From Prevotella sp. P3-122 (lineage in GTDB: Bacteria; Bacteroidota; Bacteroidia; Bacteroidales; Bacteroidaceae), in the NCBI RefSeq assembly GCF_002251365.1, contig NZ_NPJH01000076.1, positions 1 through 64,000 of the forward strand: 64,000 nucleotides of DNA. The letters are read 5' to 3'. The notes under the pieces were generated by a model. It was not told the origin of the DNA. It worked only from the letters and a program-made list of their open reading frames with translations, and searched no databases. Both the position numbers and the translations under genes were made by a program. Below, one piece after another: positions 26,942 through 34,206 of this stretch (its first letter is position 1; each line of letters starts with the position of its first letter).

Positions 26942-27286
26942 TTACTGCTTTTTTATTGCATGACATTTGCGTAAGGTCATTTCATCGGCAAATGCCTGTT
27001 CACCACGTTCACGGATATAGTTGATACATGCAGGACGGTCTGACCCGAACAAGAGACCTAAAACATTCCCTATGGGATTGGAGAAAATCCTGCAATCTGT
27101 AACATCCCTATCGCACTCAGCACAGGTGTGAAAACCGCAGCCTTTGGCACATGTCCTGATTTTGCACCATGAAGTTTTCTCATTAAGGTGGCAACCGGGG
27201 CATTGTTCCGTAAGATACTTACGACATGCGCCACAATACAGCCCGCACGCAGCTATCAGTTGTTTGTTTGCTTCAATCTTTTTCAC
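26942..27286 (-). CDS. DUF3795 cysteine-rich protein
   Basis: The 114-aa protein has the DUF3795 arrangement: AACGLYCGACRKYL, CPGCH, WCKIRTCAKGCGFHTCAECD, ending with a short helical tail. The many Cys probably bind zinc or an Fe-S cluster. It is the first gene of the cargo cluster on the minus strand. The biochemical role is unknown. Confidence 0.85.
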   Translation of the reverse strand: MKKIEANKQLIAACGLYCGACRKYLTEQCPGCHLNEKTSWCKIRTCAKGCGFHTCAECDRDVTDCRIFSNPIGNVLGLLFGSDRPACINYIRERGEQAFADEMTLRKCHAIKKQ

Positions 27287-27363
27287 TACTATTCACATGT
27301 GCGCCCCATAGTCCAATAAGGCTGATTATTAAATGCAAAAGCGCGGACCGCAATACCACTTCT

Positions 27364-27480
27364 AATTTGGAGGTCGTAGGAAACCTTGCATACAGATGTA
27401 GTAATAGCAGCCCACGCTATAGCGTGAGAACCACCATGCCATCTTAGTATGCAATTTGAAAATTTCCTACGTTTCCAAAT
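27364..27480. repeat. 117-nt imperfect palindrome with a 14-nt palindromic core
   Basis: Successive arms match: ATTTGGA/TCCAAAT, CGTAGGAAA/TTTCCTACG, TTGCATAC/GTATGCAA, GATG/CATC, around the perfect core CACGCTATAGCGTG (27413-27426). It lies at the outer edge of the cargo cluster, in the leader of the DUF3795 gene. It could be a miniature transposable element, an attC-like folded recombination site or a regulatory RNA hairpin. No flanking duplication is evident by eye. Confidence 0.65.
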
Positions 27481-27548
27481 ACCTGATGAGCATAACGCTT
27501 CTTATCTTTTCGTATGTTTCGGACAAGAGTTGCCTCTATCCGGGTGCA

Positions 27549-27556
27549 AAGTTACT
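27549..27556 (-). promoter_or_regulatory. candidate promoter of the cargo cluster
   Basis: The minus strand reads TAACTTTG followed by CACCC, matching TAnnTTTG. It would transcribe leftwards through the palindrome and into the DUF3795 gene with a leader of about 250 nt. The rest of 27557-27748 contains no gene. Confidence 0.45.
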
Positions 27557-27748
27557 CATTTTTTGCGGCAATCTCTTATAATTTAATGGCTTTCTGCGTT
27601 TGGGCTGTAAGATTTTGCCTCACATCGTATTCTCGCACTCCCCAAAATCCAGTTATATGAAATCAGAACACGCTATGTTCTGAAACACCTCTTCTATATT
27701 GTCTTTTTTGTGTTCGTTCGGTTGGCCGGCCTCAGATGATTGTTTTAC

Positions 27749-27944
27749 CGCGAAGTTAAGTCCGTCCGGCAACCGTCAAGGCCATACCTGTCGGTGACTT
27801 CCGAAAATCTTCCTCCTGCGGAGCGTATTTTCGTGTCAGCCTTGCCTTTATGCCTGCCGTTAGCTTCGTGTTTGCAGTAAAAAATTCCTCTAAGTCCGGA
27901 ACACACCGGAAGAAAGGGAAAAGTAAACTTAAAAAATATCAGTT
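27749..27944 (+). promoter_or_regulatory. leader 8 of the Frpo-like leader family
   Basis: CGAAG (27751-27755) pairs with CTTCG (27864-27868), CGGCA (27767-27771) with TGCCG (27855-27859), CAAGGC (27777-27782) with GCCTTG (27839-27844), and the terminal hairpin CGAAAAT (27802-27808) with ATTTTCG (27827-27833), with CTCC/GGAG near its tip. The minus strand reads TAACTTCG (27751-27758) with TTGA 17 nt upstream. AAAGGGAAAAGTAAA precedes the gene. Confidence 0.62.
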
Positions 27945-28217
27945 ATGGACAACAGGCCCAACAAGGAACAGGAACTTGCAAAACAGGTGGAAATGGCTCT
28001 AAACTCCTTCAGCTTCAGCCCCAAACTGTTTGCAGCAGTTATCCCGACAATGCACCGCACGTTACAGCAGTCGCTTTGGCGGCTCATAAAGGAGTGCATT
28101 AAGGTTATCGCTGACGATAAGACAGGACACGATGACCGCAACATGGCGTCACATCTTGAAGCCAAGGAGATGCTTGAATACTTAAACAAACATGGACGGC
28201 ACATTCCGTTCGTATAA
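27945..28217 (+). CDS. hypothetical helical protein, 90 aa
   Basis: The protein is almost entirely helical (KEQELAKQVEMALNSFSF, LFAAVIPTMHRTLQQSLWRLIKECIKVIADD) with a short basic end. It starts the five-gene unit under leader 8. No family is recognised. Confidence 0.65.
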   Translation: MDNRPNKEQELAKQVEMALNSFSFSPKLFAAVIPTMHRTLQQSLWRLIKECIKVIADDKTGHDDRNMASHLEAKEMLEYLNKHGRHIPFV

Positions 28218-28223
28218 AATCTT

Positions 28224-28475
28224 ATGGATATGGAACAGACACTCTATCTACTTACAACCCTCATTGAAATGCAGGACAGCATTTCTGACGGACACGCCCC
28301 ATATCGTTCACTTGACGATGCGATGAAAGCGTTTGAAGATGAAATCGCAGATTGCCAAGAAAACTTCAACGTGCAACACGGTAGCACCCTGATAGACCTG
28401 CCACGGTGCAAGGAATGGAGAACAGAGGACGGTTACGGCTATACGGTGACAGTCGAAGAAATGACACTGCTATGA
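28224..28475 (+). CDS. hypothetical acidic protein, 83 aa
   Basis: The N-terminal half is helical and acidic (DDAMKAFEDEIADCQENF) and the C-terminal part beta-rich (EDGYGYTVTVEEM). The stop overlaps the next ATG (ATGA), so translation is coupled. Function unknown. Confidence 0.62.
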   Translation: MDMEQTLYLLTTLIEMQDSISDGHAPYRSLDDAMKAFEDEIADCQENFNVQHGSTLIDLPRCKEWRTEDGYGYTVTVEEMTLL

Positions 28476-28867
28476 AAAAGCCAAAATACAACTACATCTA
28501 CAGACTGATTGACCGGATAACCAAGTCCGGTCAATCAAATAATGACAGTTTTACCTATTACGGGCATCTTGTGGAACTGCAAAGCGGTACAAGAGGCTAT
28601 GTTTCTGTGACACTGTACAAAACAGATGACAGATATGGTGGTGAACTCGCAGATTTTAGTTTCGACTATTGGACGCTTGAACTGCATTTTGTCAGCACAG
28701 TAGGAAAGGCTCTAACGGAAAGCATCATCTATGCTTTCAGACATTTTTATACTCCCCGGACTATTCGCATATCATACGATGAATACGAGTATGAGGACGA
28801 GGATACGACCTATGAGTATGACGAAACAGATTGGGACAAGCCGCCTGTAAAACGGTTCAACAAGTGA
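28472..28867 (+). CDS. hypothetical protein, 131 aa
   Basis: It begins MKKPKYNYIYRLIDRITKSGQ and has a central beta-sheet (YYGHLVELQSGTRGYVSVTLYK) and an extremely acidic segment (YDEYEYEDEDTTYEYDETDWD). The acidic end could mimic DNA, a property of many anti-restriction proteins, though this is only compositional evidence. Confidence 0.6.
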   Translation: MKKPKYNYIYRLIDRITKSGQSNNDSFTYYGHLVELQSGTRGYVSVTLYKTDDRYGGELADFSFDYWTLELHFVSTVGKALTESIIYAFRHFYTPRTIRISYDEYEYEDEDTTYEYDETDWDKPPVKRFNK

Positions 28868-28889
28868 TAACCATCAAACAAAAAGTATT

Positions 28890-29171
28890 ATGACATTCGA
28901 TTACAACAAGGAACACAAGACATCCATGTCGCTGGTGCTTGAGAACGGTATTTCAGTAGAGGGCGAGTTTATCGACCTCAGAATAACAGTCGATACCCTG
29001 CCCACAGGGAAGCAGTGGTATCAGATACGCCACTGTGACGATGATGGCTCAGAACCCGCATCGCTGAAAAGGGGGTGCGTGGTTGTAAACTTTTTCGGCA
29101 CTTTCATCTGCGACCCGATAGACGAAATGAAAGACGGTGACGAACTGGAGATAACAGAATGGGATTGGTAA
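28890..29171 (+). CDS. hypothetical protein, LPD28-like, 93 aa
   Basis: The protein reads as a beta-rich domain (SVEGEFIDLRITVDTLPTGKQWYQIRHCDDDG, then VVVNFFGTFICDPI, DELEITEWDW). It recalls the large-polyvalent-protein LPD28 type that accompanies mobile elements; this is a weak visual resemblance. Third from last gene of the leader-8 unit. Confidence 0.58.
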   Translation: MTFDYNKEHKTSMSLVLENGISVEGEFIDLRITVDTLPTGKQWYQIRHCDDDGSEPASLKRGCVVVNFFGTFICDPIDEMKDGDELEITEWDW

Positions 29172-29207
29172 ATGACCGCCCCTGTATATAACTTAAAACA
29201 TGGATAT

Positions 29208-29681
29208 ATGAAAGTAAAGAATTTTGCGACATTCGGGCTGTTTGTTGACGGCGAAATGATAGACAGCGGAAGCATACACGCTATGGAGAACGAGGCGACA
29301 CGAAGAATCTTAAGCGGTCAGTCTGAAGCCGCCCACATATCTGTCTTTGACTTCGACGGCGACAAGGTAGTGGAGAAAGTACCTGTCTTATCGCTCCGCA
29401 GAAACAATGACGATATCATCATCGCCAATATGCTGTTGCCCGACAATTCCGAAAACGTCAGGAAAAACCTCACGCTGATTGAGATAAAGGATATTGTCGA
29501 TGAGATAATGGAGTGTGACTCTTTGGTTGACCGCACCGAGTTTGACACGGTACGGTGCAACATCGGCGGCGGTATGCTGTGGCTCTGCGACCTTGAGAAG
29601 CTCCAACGGCATTTCGACATAAAGGGTGTTATCGCCGAAGGAGATAATATCGCCCTGCTTATCCGCAATTACCAACTTTGA
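29208..29681 (+). CDS. hypothetical protein, 157 aa
   Basis: The start MKVKNFATFGLFVDGEMIDSG at 29208 is preferred, but an ATG immediately after the previous stop (29172) gives a 169-aa form. The protein has a helical C-terminal half (LTLIEIKDIVDEIMECDSLVD) and ends LLIRNYQL. No family is recognised. Last gene of the leader-8 unit. Confidence 0.6.
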   Translation: MKVKNFATFGLFVDGEMIDSGSIHAMENEATRRILSGQSEAAHISVFDFDGDKVVEKVPVLSLRRNNDDIIIANMLLPDNSENVRKNLTLIEIKDIVDEIMECDSLVDRTEFDTVRCNIGGGMLWLCDLEKLQRHFDIKGVIAEGDNIALLIRNYQL

Positions 29682-29868
29682 CCTTTTTCCCTTTGCCTTC
29701 CCCACCGAGGCAAAGGGAGCATGCTTTTTTATAACGCTGAAGCGCAACCCCTTTTTAATGCGTAACAGTCCATACCTGTTTTATCTCCCGGTTTTATCCG
29801 TCGTACCTGCCTGTTATAGTTCTCTGCCATGATTTCATACATACCGCCTTACCTCTACGGATTATTTC

Positions 29869-30073
29869 TGCAAAGGTAGCGGCAGGCCTTGTCAAACGGC
29901 AAATCCCGGACGGCAAGCCTTATGGGAAATCTTCCTCCATTTGTATGGAGTGTATTTCTCATCCTTGATTTGCCTTATTGCCGCCATGCCCCTTTGCCGG
30001 CAGAAAAATCCCTCGCGGCAAGCCGGACAGCTTCCGAAAAAAGGGAAATGATAAAAATTAAACATATCGTATT
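29869..30073 (+). promoter_or_regulatory. leader 9 of the Frpo-like leader family
   Basis: CTGC (29868-29871) pairs with GCAG (30000-30003), CAAAGG (29871-29876) with CCTTTG (29991-29996), GCGGCA (29879-29884) with TGCCGC (29979-29984), GGCAAATC (29898-29905) with GATTTGCC (29967-29974), and the terminal hairpin GAAAT (29926-29930) with ATTTC (29954-29958). The minus strand carries a textbook promoter: TTTG, 21 nt, TACCTTTG (29871-29878). This is the clearest member; both boxes lie in arms. Confidence 0.68.
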
Positions 30074-30646
30074 ATGGCAAAGGTAATTGATGAGAAAGTC
30101 AAGAGACAGCTGGAGAAAAAGACTACGTTCTTCCTTAAATACTTCCCCGTGCGCATAAAGAACGTGGGCGAGGACGCTGTGGAAGCACGCAAATTGGTCT
30201 GGGCGTTTAAGGATGCGGAAGACGGAGCATGTGAGAAAGTGGCACGGATGACAGCCGACCACATCAGCAAGGAGTATGGAGGCAGAGCCAAAGACATCGT
30301 ATTTGTCTGTGTTCCTGCAAGCACGCAGGAGCAGAACGAAAACCGCTACCGAAAGTTCTGTGAGAGGGTCAACGAAATGACAGGCATCCGCAACGGCTTT
30401 CCACACGTGAGAATATCGTGTGACAGGCTTGCAGTGCATGAGCACCGCCACGACAAGGCTGTCCGCACGGCACAAGTGATAGAGTTTGATGATGATTATT
30501 TCTATGGAAAGGATGTCGTGGTCATGGATGACATCATCACCACCGGCATGAGTTACGCATTGTTCGCCAACCAACTTGAAGTGTTCGGGGCAAACGTATT
30601 GGGCGGCATCTTCCTTGGACGCACACATTACCGCTATGGGAAATAA
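30074..30646 (+). CDS. phosphoribosyltransferase-fold protein
   Basis: The 190-aa protein has the type I PRTase signature VVVMDDIITTGMSYALFANQL near the C-terminus (PRPP loop with two acidic residues) and an earlier strand IVFVCVPASTQEQN. It resembles ComF-like proteins but has no zinc finger. It overlaps the next gene by 11 nt, so the two act together, possibly in nucleotide metabolism or signal handling of the recipient. Enzymatic activity is inferred from the motif. Confidence 0.82.
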   Translation: MAKVIDEKVKRQLEKKTTFFLKYFPVRIKNVGEDAVEARKLVWAFKDAEDGACEKVARMTADHISKEYGGRAKDIVFVCVPASTQEQNENRYRKFCERVNEMTGIRNGFPHVRISCDRLAVHEHRHDKAVRTAQVIEFDDDYFYGKDVVVMDDIITTGMSYALFANQLEVFGANVLGGIFLGRTHYRYGK

Positions 30647-31151
30647 CATAAATCCAACTGCCATTGACAGGCGGTGTTCCGCGGCCTTTACGGGACACCG
30701 CTCACTTCCCAATGGAGGAACGGCAAACGTAAAGGCTGCCTTGACGGAGCTTATCAGAGATTGGCACGGAGAAGGTATCACCAATTATATGTGCGGCATG
30801 GCATTGGGCTTCGACCTTATGGCGGCAGAATGTGTGCTGCAGGCAAAAGCGGATTTCAACGACATCACGCTTACAGCCGTTATACCATTCCGCGACCAGT
30901 GCGAGATGTGGAATTGGAATGACCGCCAACGCTACCATGCCATTTTACAACAGGCGGATTTTCACATATTGCTGAGCGAGGTGTATTATAAAGGCTGTTT
31001 GCTTGTGCGTAATGACTTCATGCTCAAACATGCGAGCCGGATTGTTGCCTACTATGACGGGCGACGTCGTGGTGGCACATACTATACCTGCAACAAGGCT
31101 GGAGTCATGAACATTCCTGTCCTTAACTTGTATGACCATTTGTCGAGATGA
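30636..31151 (+). CDS. SLOG/DUF1273 (YpsA-like) protein
   Basis: The 171-aa protein shows CSAAFTGHRSL near the N-terminus, MCGMALGFDLMAAECVL (the Rossmann-type glycine motif of YpsA/DUF1273) and VNDFMLKHASRIVAYYDG-type strands. SLOG domains bind nucleotide-derived ligands or cleave nucleotides (LOG hydrolases). The overlap with the PRTase gene suggests that one enzyme makes or clears a substrate of the other. Confidence 0.78.
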   Translation: MGNNINPTAIDRRCSAAFTGHRSLPNGGTANVKAALTELIRDWHGEGITNYMCGMALGFDLMAAECVLQAKADFNDITLTAVIPFRDQCEMWNWNDRQRYHAILQQADFHILLSEVYYKGCLLVRNDFMLKHASRIVAYYDGRRRGGTYYTCNKAGVMNIPVLNLYDHLSR

Positions 31152-31365
31152 TATACAATGGGATAATCCGTCCGTGGAGAGGGAAAAAACCTCTTCACGG
31201 AAAGCGCAAGGCTGCCCTCTTATATCCTGGCCGGTCATCCAGGCCGTCTTAACCTGTTTTATCGCATTTACCTTGTTTACAACCTCTCGGTGTTATCTCA
31301 CTTATATCATTCGCATTCTCTGGTCTTGCCCTGGTTCTTTCCCTTCGTCACCGGTTTGGTTTTAT

Positions 31366-31585
31366 CAGATGCGAAGTTCGGCCGGCCCGCTTGATCCGGC
31401 GGCTTGAAGTGCATTTCTTGCAAAATCTTCCTCCAGTGGAGAGTATTTGGCAAGAAAAGCCGTCGTATGAAGCTGATAAGACAGCCGTGTGTTGCATCTG
31501 TAAAACCCCAAAGCGGTTCCGGGAAAAAGGGACTGAAGAAAGGGAAAAATAAACATTCAATAATAACCCATAAAATTACAAGGAA
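31366..31585 (+). promoter_or_regulatory. leader 10 of the Frpo-like leader family (parB-like gene)
   Basis: CAGATGC (31366-31372) pairs with GCATCTG (31494-31500), CGGC (31379-31382) with GCCG (31484-31487), GGCGGCTT (31398-31405) with AAGCCGTC (31457-31464), and the terminal stem CTTGC/GCAAG with AAAT/ATTT and CTCC/GGAG (31417-31454). The minus strand has GAACTTCG (31372-31379) but no clear -33. AAAGGGAAAAATAAA lies further downstream. The structure is strong, the promoter match weaker. Confidence 0.58.
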
Positions 31586-33298
31586 ATGGAAGCAACATTT
31601 AATCAGACAGCAGTAAAGGACATCACAATGGTTGCAATCTCCGCAATCCGTCCTAACAGTTTCAACCCACGCAAGCACTTTGACGAGACGAGTTTGAACG
31701 AACTCGCAGACAGTATTCGTCAGCAAGGAATACTACAGCCTGTCACCGTGCGCCCCACAGCAGACAGCAACGGCTATGAACTTGTGTTCGGTGAGCGAAG
31801 ATACCGTGCTGCAACGATTGTCGGCATGCAAGAAATCCCTGCCATAATCAACGACCTTTCCGATGAAGAAGCCGAGGAAATCGCCATTACCGAGAACCTC
31901 CAACGCAAAGATGTGACACCCATGGAAGAAGCCAATGCCTACCAACGGCTCATGGAAAGCGGACGGCACGACCTTTCTTCCCTTGCCGTGCAGTTCGGCA
32001 AGAGTGAGGCTTATATCCGTACAAGACTGAAATTCGCATCGCTTATTCCCGAAATCGCCGCCTTGTTGGAAACGGACGAAATCACGGTCAGCATGGCAAG
32101 CGAAATTTGCCGTTATGGTGAGGACATACAGCGTGAGGTGTACGAACAGCACCTGAAAGAAGATGTGACATATAGCAGTTGGCGAGGACAGAAAGCCTCT
32201 GAAATCGCAAGGAACATTGAACGGCAGTACACCGCAGACCTTGACCGTTATTCTTTTGACAAGACCCTGTGCCTGTCATGCCCCCACAACACAAACAATA
32301 TGTCGCTTTTCTGTGAGGGTTGTGGAAAATGTGCAAACCGTACCTGTCTTGCCGAAATGAACGCATCGTACCTTGTGGAGAAAGCCCTGCAGGTATTGGC
32401 AGAAAACCCCACTGCAACGCTCGGACATTCTGACTATGACTACAACCTTACCGTTGTGGAGCGTCTTATGGCTATGGGGCATGAGGTGGAGAGTGCCATG
32501 TCATACGGTACGGTTTATCCACGACAGCCCGAAGCACCCGAAAAAGAGGACTATGACAACGAGGAAGCCTTTGAAACCGCATACAGTGATTACGAGCAGA
32601 AACAGAACGACTATAGGGAAAAATGCGCTGAGATACACCGCCAAAGCGAGAATGGCGAAATATCGCTCTACGTGAAAATAGGAAGCAACAACATAACGCT
32701 GTGCTATGTAAAGAAGAACAACATCGCAGACGATACGACACAAGGACAGCCACTTTCTCCTGTGGAAAAGCTGGAGAAACAGGACAAGCGAAACAAGGAA
32801 ATCGCCCTCGAAAAGACTATCGAGGACACCAAGAAGCAAATCCTTAACATAGATGTGGCAGAAGTCAAGTTCGGAGCGGACGAGGACAGAATGGTTTATT
32901 TCTTTTTGCTGTCAAGCCTACGGAGAGAGAACTTTGCCCTGTTAGGTATATCCGAAGAACACTCCCCATACCTCAATGACGAGGATAAGATGAGCATCAT
33001 CGCCAATTTGACGGCAAAGACGAAGGCTGTTATCCGCAGAGATTTTCTGATAGCGCAATTCAAGGACGCATACAGGAACAATGCCACAGCAGACCTTATG
33101 CTTGACTTCGCACGTAAGCACATGCCGGAAGAACTCGCAGCGATTGAGGACGGCTATAACCAAATCTATGAGAAGCGACACCAACGCATTGAGGAAAGGA
33201 AAGCCGCTATTGTGGCTAAGGAAAAGCCAACGGAAGAAAATGACGGCACAGCAGAGGCGTCCACCGAAGAAGCGAAGCCGGAAGAAGCAGCGGCATAA
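31586..33298 (+). CDS. ParB/RepB-family protein with cysteine motif
   Basis: The 570-aa protein has a ParB N-terminal domain (IRPNSFNPRKHFDE, GERRYRAA at 69-76, AEEIAITENLQRKDVTPMEEA) and a KorB/HTH segment (LAVQFGKSEAYIRTRLKFASLIP, about 131-155). A four- to five-cysteine motif follows (CLSCPHNTNNMSLFCEGCGKC onward), then a long helical C-terminus with an Ala/Glu tail. No ParA is in the window, so plain partition is unlikely; leading regions of F-type plasmids also carry ParB-like proteins lacking ParA. It could bind incoming DNA or act as a CTP-dependent clamp. Confidence 0.88.
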   Translation: MEATFNQTAVKDITMVAISAIRPNSFNPRKHFDETSLNELADSIRQQGILQPVTVRPTADSNGYELVFGERRYRAATIVGMQEIPAIINDLSDEEAEEIAITENLQRKDVTPMEEANAYQRLMESGRHDLSSLAVQFGKSEAYIRTRLKFASLIPEIAALLETDEITVSMASEICRYGEDIQREVYEQHLKEDVTYSSWRGQKASEIARNIERQYTADLDRYSFDKTLCLSCPHNTNNMSLFCEGCGKCANRTCLAEMNASYLVEKALQVLAENPTATLGHSDYDYNLTVVERLMAMGHEVESAMSYGTVYPRQPEAPEKEDYDNEEAFETAYSDYEQKQNDYREKCAEIHRQSENGEISLYVKIGSNNITLCYVKKNNIADDTTQGQPLSPVEKLEKQDKRNKEIALEKTIEDTKKQILNIDVAEVKFGADEDRMVYFFLLSSLRRENFALLGISEEHSPYLNDEDKMSIIANLTAKTKAVIRRDFLIAQFKDAYRNNATADLMLDFARKHMPEELAAIEDGYNQIYEKRHQRIEERKAAIVAKEKPTEENDGTAEASTEEAKPEEAAA

Positions 33299-33502
33299 TG
33301 AACGACAGGCAGGGTGGAGAAATCCGTCCTGCCTGTATGCTTAACATACCGTCAGATAACAACGTGCGGCGACACTTCCTGTTATACTAATTCTCAATTC
33401 ATCTTCCAGTAATAAACTTTTATACGAATCACTTGGGGTTCTTCCACTTATACACAATGGTGCTATATCATGTCAACCGTCCTGTCGGCTCTGTTTTTCT
33501 CT

Positions 33503-33740
33503 TGCAAAGTTACTGCGAGGTGAATTTGGCCCAAGTACCGCCATGCTATCGAGACTTTATTTTGCGGATGCCTTCCACGATTTGTGGCCAAATCGGGTAT
33601 TCCACAAAATAAAGTCTCGATTCCTTGTGCATATTCCCCTGTCATCGCAGTGATGGACGCAAGTAAAAATCAAATCCCGACCGGACGGAACGAAGATCCT
33701 GATGTAAGGGGAAATAAAAATTATTCATAAACACTTAAAC
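33503..33740 (+). promoter_or_regulatory. leader 11 of the Frpo-like leader family
   Basis: CTTGC (33501-33505) pairs with GCAAG (33659-33663), ACTGCGA (33512-33518) with TCGCAGT (33645-33651), CAAG (33532-33535) with CTTG (33624-33627), and a perfect 16-bp stem joins 33549-33564 with 33605-33620. The minus strand reads TAACTTTG (33505-33512) with TTGG 18 nt upstream. The AAAGTT of the box is an internal loop between two stems. GGGGAAATAAAAATT precedes the gene. Confidence 0.65.
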
Positions 33741-34118
33741 ATGAGCGTCTATATGGAAAAAGATTATGTGATGTCTGTTGCTGAAACGGCAAGGCAACAA
33801 CTATTTGGTATGACCCGGACTGCTGTTCTAATGTCATGGGGCATAAGTGGTTTATATGCCACAGAGTTCAAGGACATGCCGGCATTGAAACTTAAAGTCA
33901 ACGGAAGATTGTTCAAGGGGTTTGTAGTAATAGCCCTGAACGGAAGCGACTATTACGAGGTCTATCTTACAAATGATACCGAGACGAGACTTGTCAGCGA
34001 TGAAGTCTGCTTTGACGAATTTGGAGAACTGATAGACCGCCATATCGAGCGCGGAGACAATCAAGAAGAATACGATAAGTTTTGTAACAGCCAACTGATG
34101 AAGCTCGTGACGGGTTAA
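33741..34118 (+). CDS. hypothetical protein, DUF-type leading-region protein, 125 aa
   Basis: It begins MSVYMEKDYVMSVAETARQQLFGMT and has a beta-rich centre (MPALKLKVNGRLFKGFVVIALNGSDYYEVYLTN cut by turns) with an acidic C-terminal helix. It is monocistronic under leader 11 and is the leader-controlled gene closest to the candidate oriT, so under the model it would be expressed first. Function unknown. Confidence 0.62.
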   Translation: MSVYMEKDYVMSVAETARQQLFGMTRTAVLMSWGISGLYATEFKDMPALKLKVNGRLFKGFVVIALNGSDYYEVYLTNDTETRLVSDEVCFDEFGELIDRHIERGDNQEEYDKFCNSQLMKLVTG

Positions 34119-34136
34119 CGGGTTATGACAGATACA

Positions 34137-34170
34137 GGGCGGTGAGATGTCCGAGGATGTCTCACCGCCC
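34137..34170 (+). terminator. strong hairpin terminator between convergent genes
   Basis: GGGCGGTGAGA (34137-34147) pairs perfectly with TCTCACCGCCC (34160-34170) around a 12-nt loop. It stands between the plus-strand 125-aa gene and the minus-strand AbiH gene. The T-tail is short (TTAC), so it may need Rho or act bidirectionally. Confidence 0.65.
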
Positions 34171-34206
34171 TTACAAGCTACAGCCGTAACCGTTTATAAT
34201 ATAAAA

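Noticed and set aside
31586-33298. Partition locus parAB
   Set aside because: No ParA ATPase gene lies next to the ParB-like gene, so only a ParB-family protein is annotated.
8013-33740. Leaders as integron-type attC sites of a cassette array
   Set aside because: The spacing to start codons, the purine block before each gene and the promoter-like boxes fit regulation better; no integron integrase and no conserved GTT core triplet is seen.
8013-33740. Leaders as riboswitches of a known class
   Set aside because: I could not match them to any known aptamer core; stems are variable in sequence and conserved blocks are promoter-like rather than ligand-pocket-like.
7985-33740. CRISPR array
   Set aside because: Repeats are long, structured and spaced by genes; no short regular repeat-spacer series or cas gene is present.
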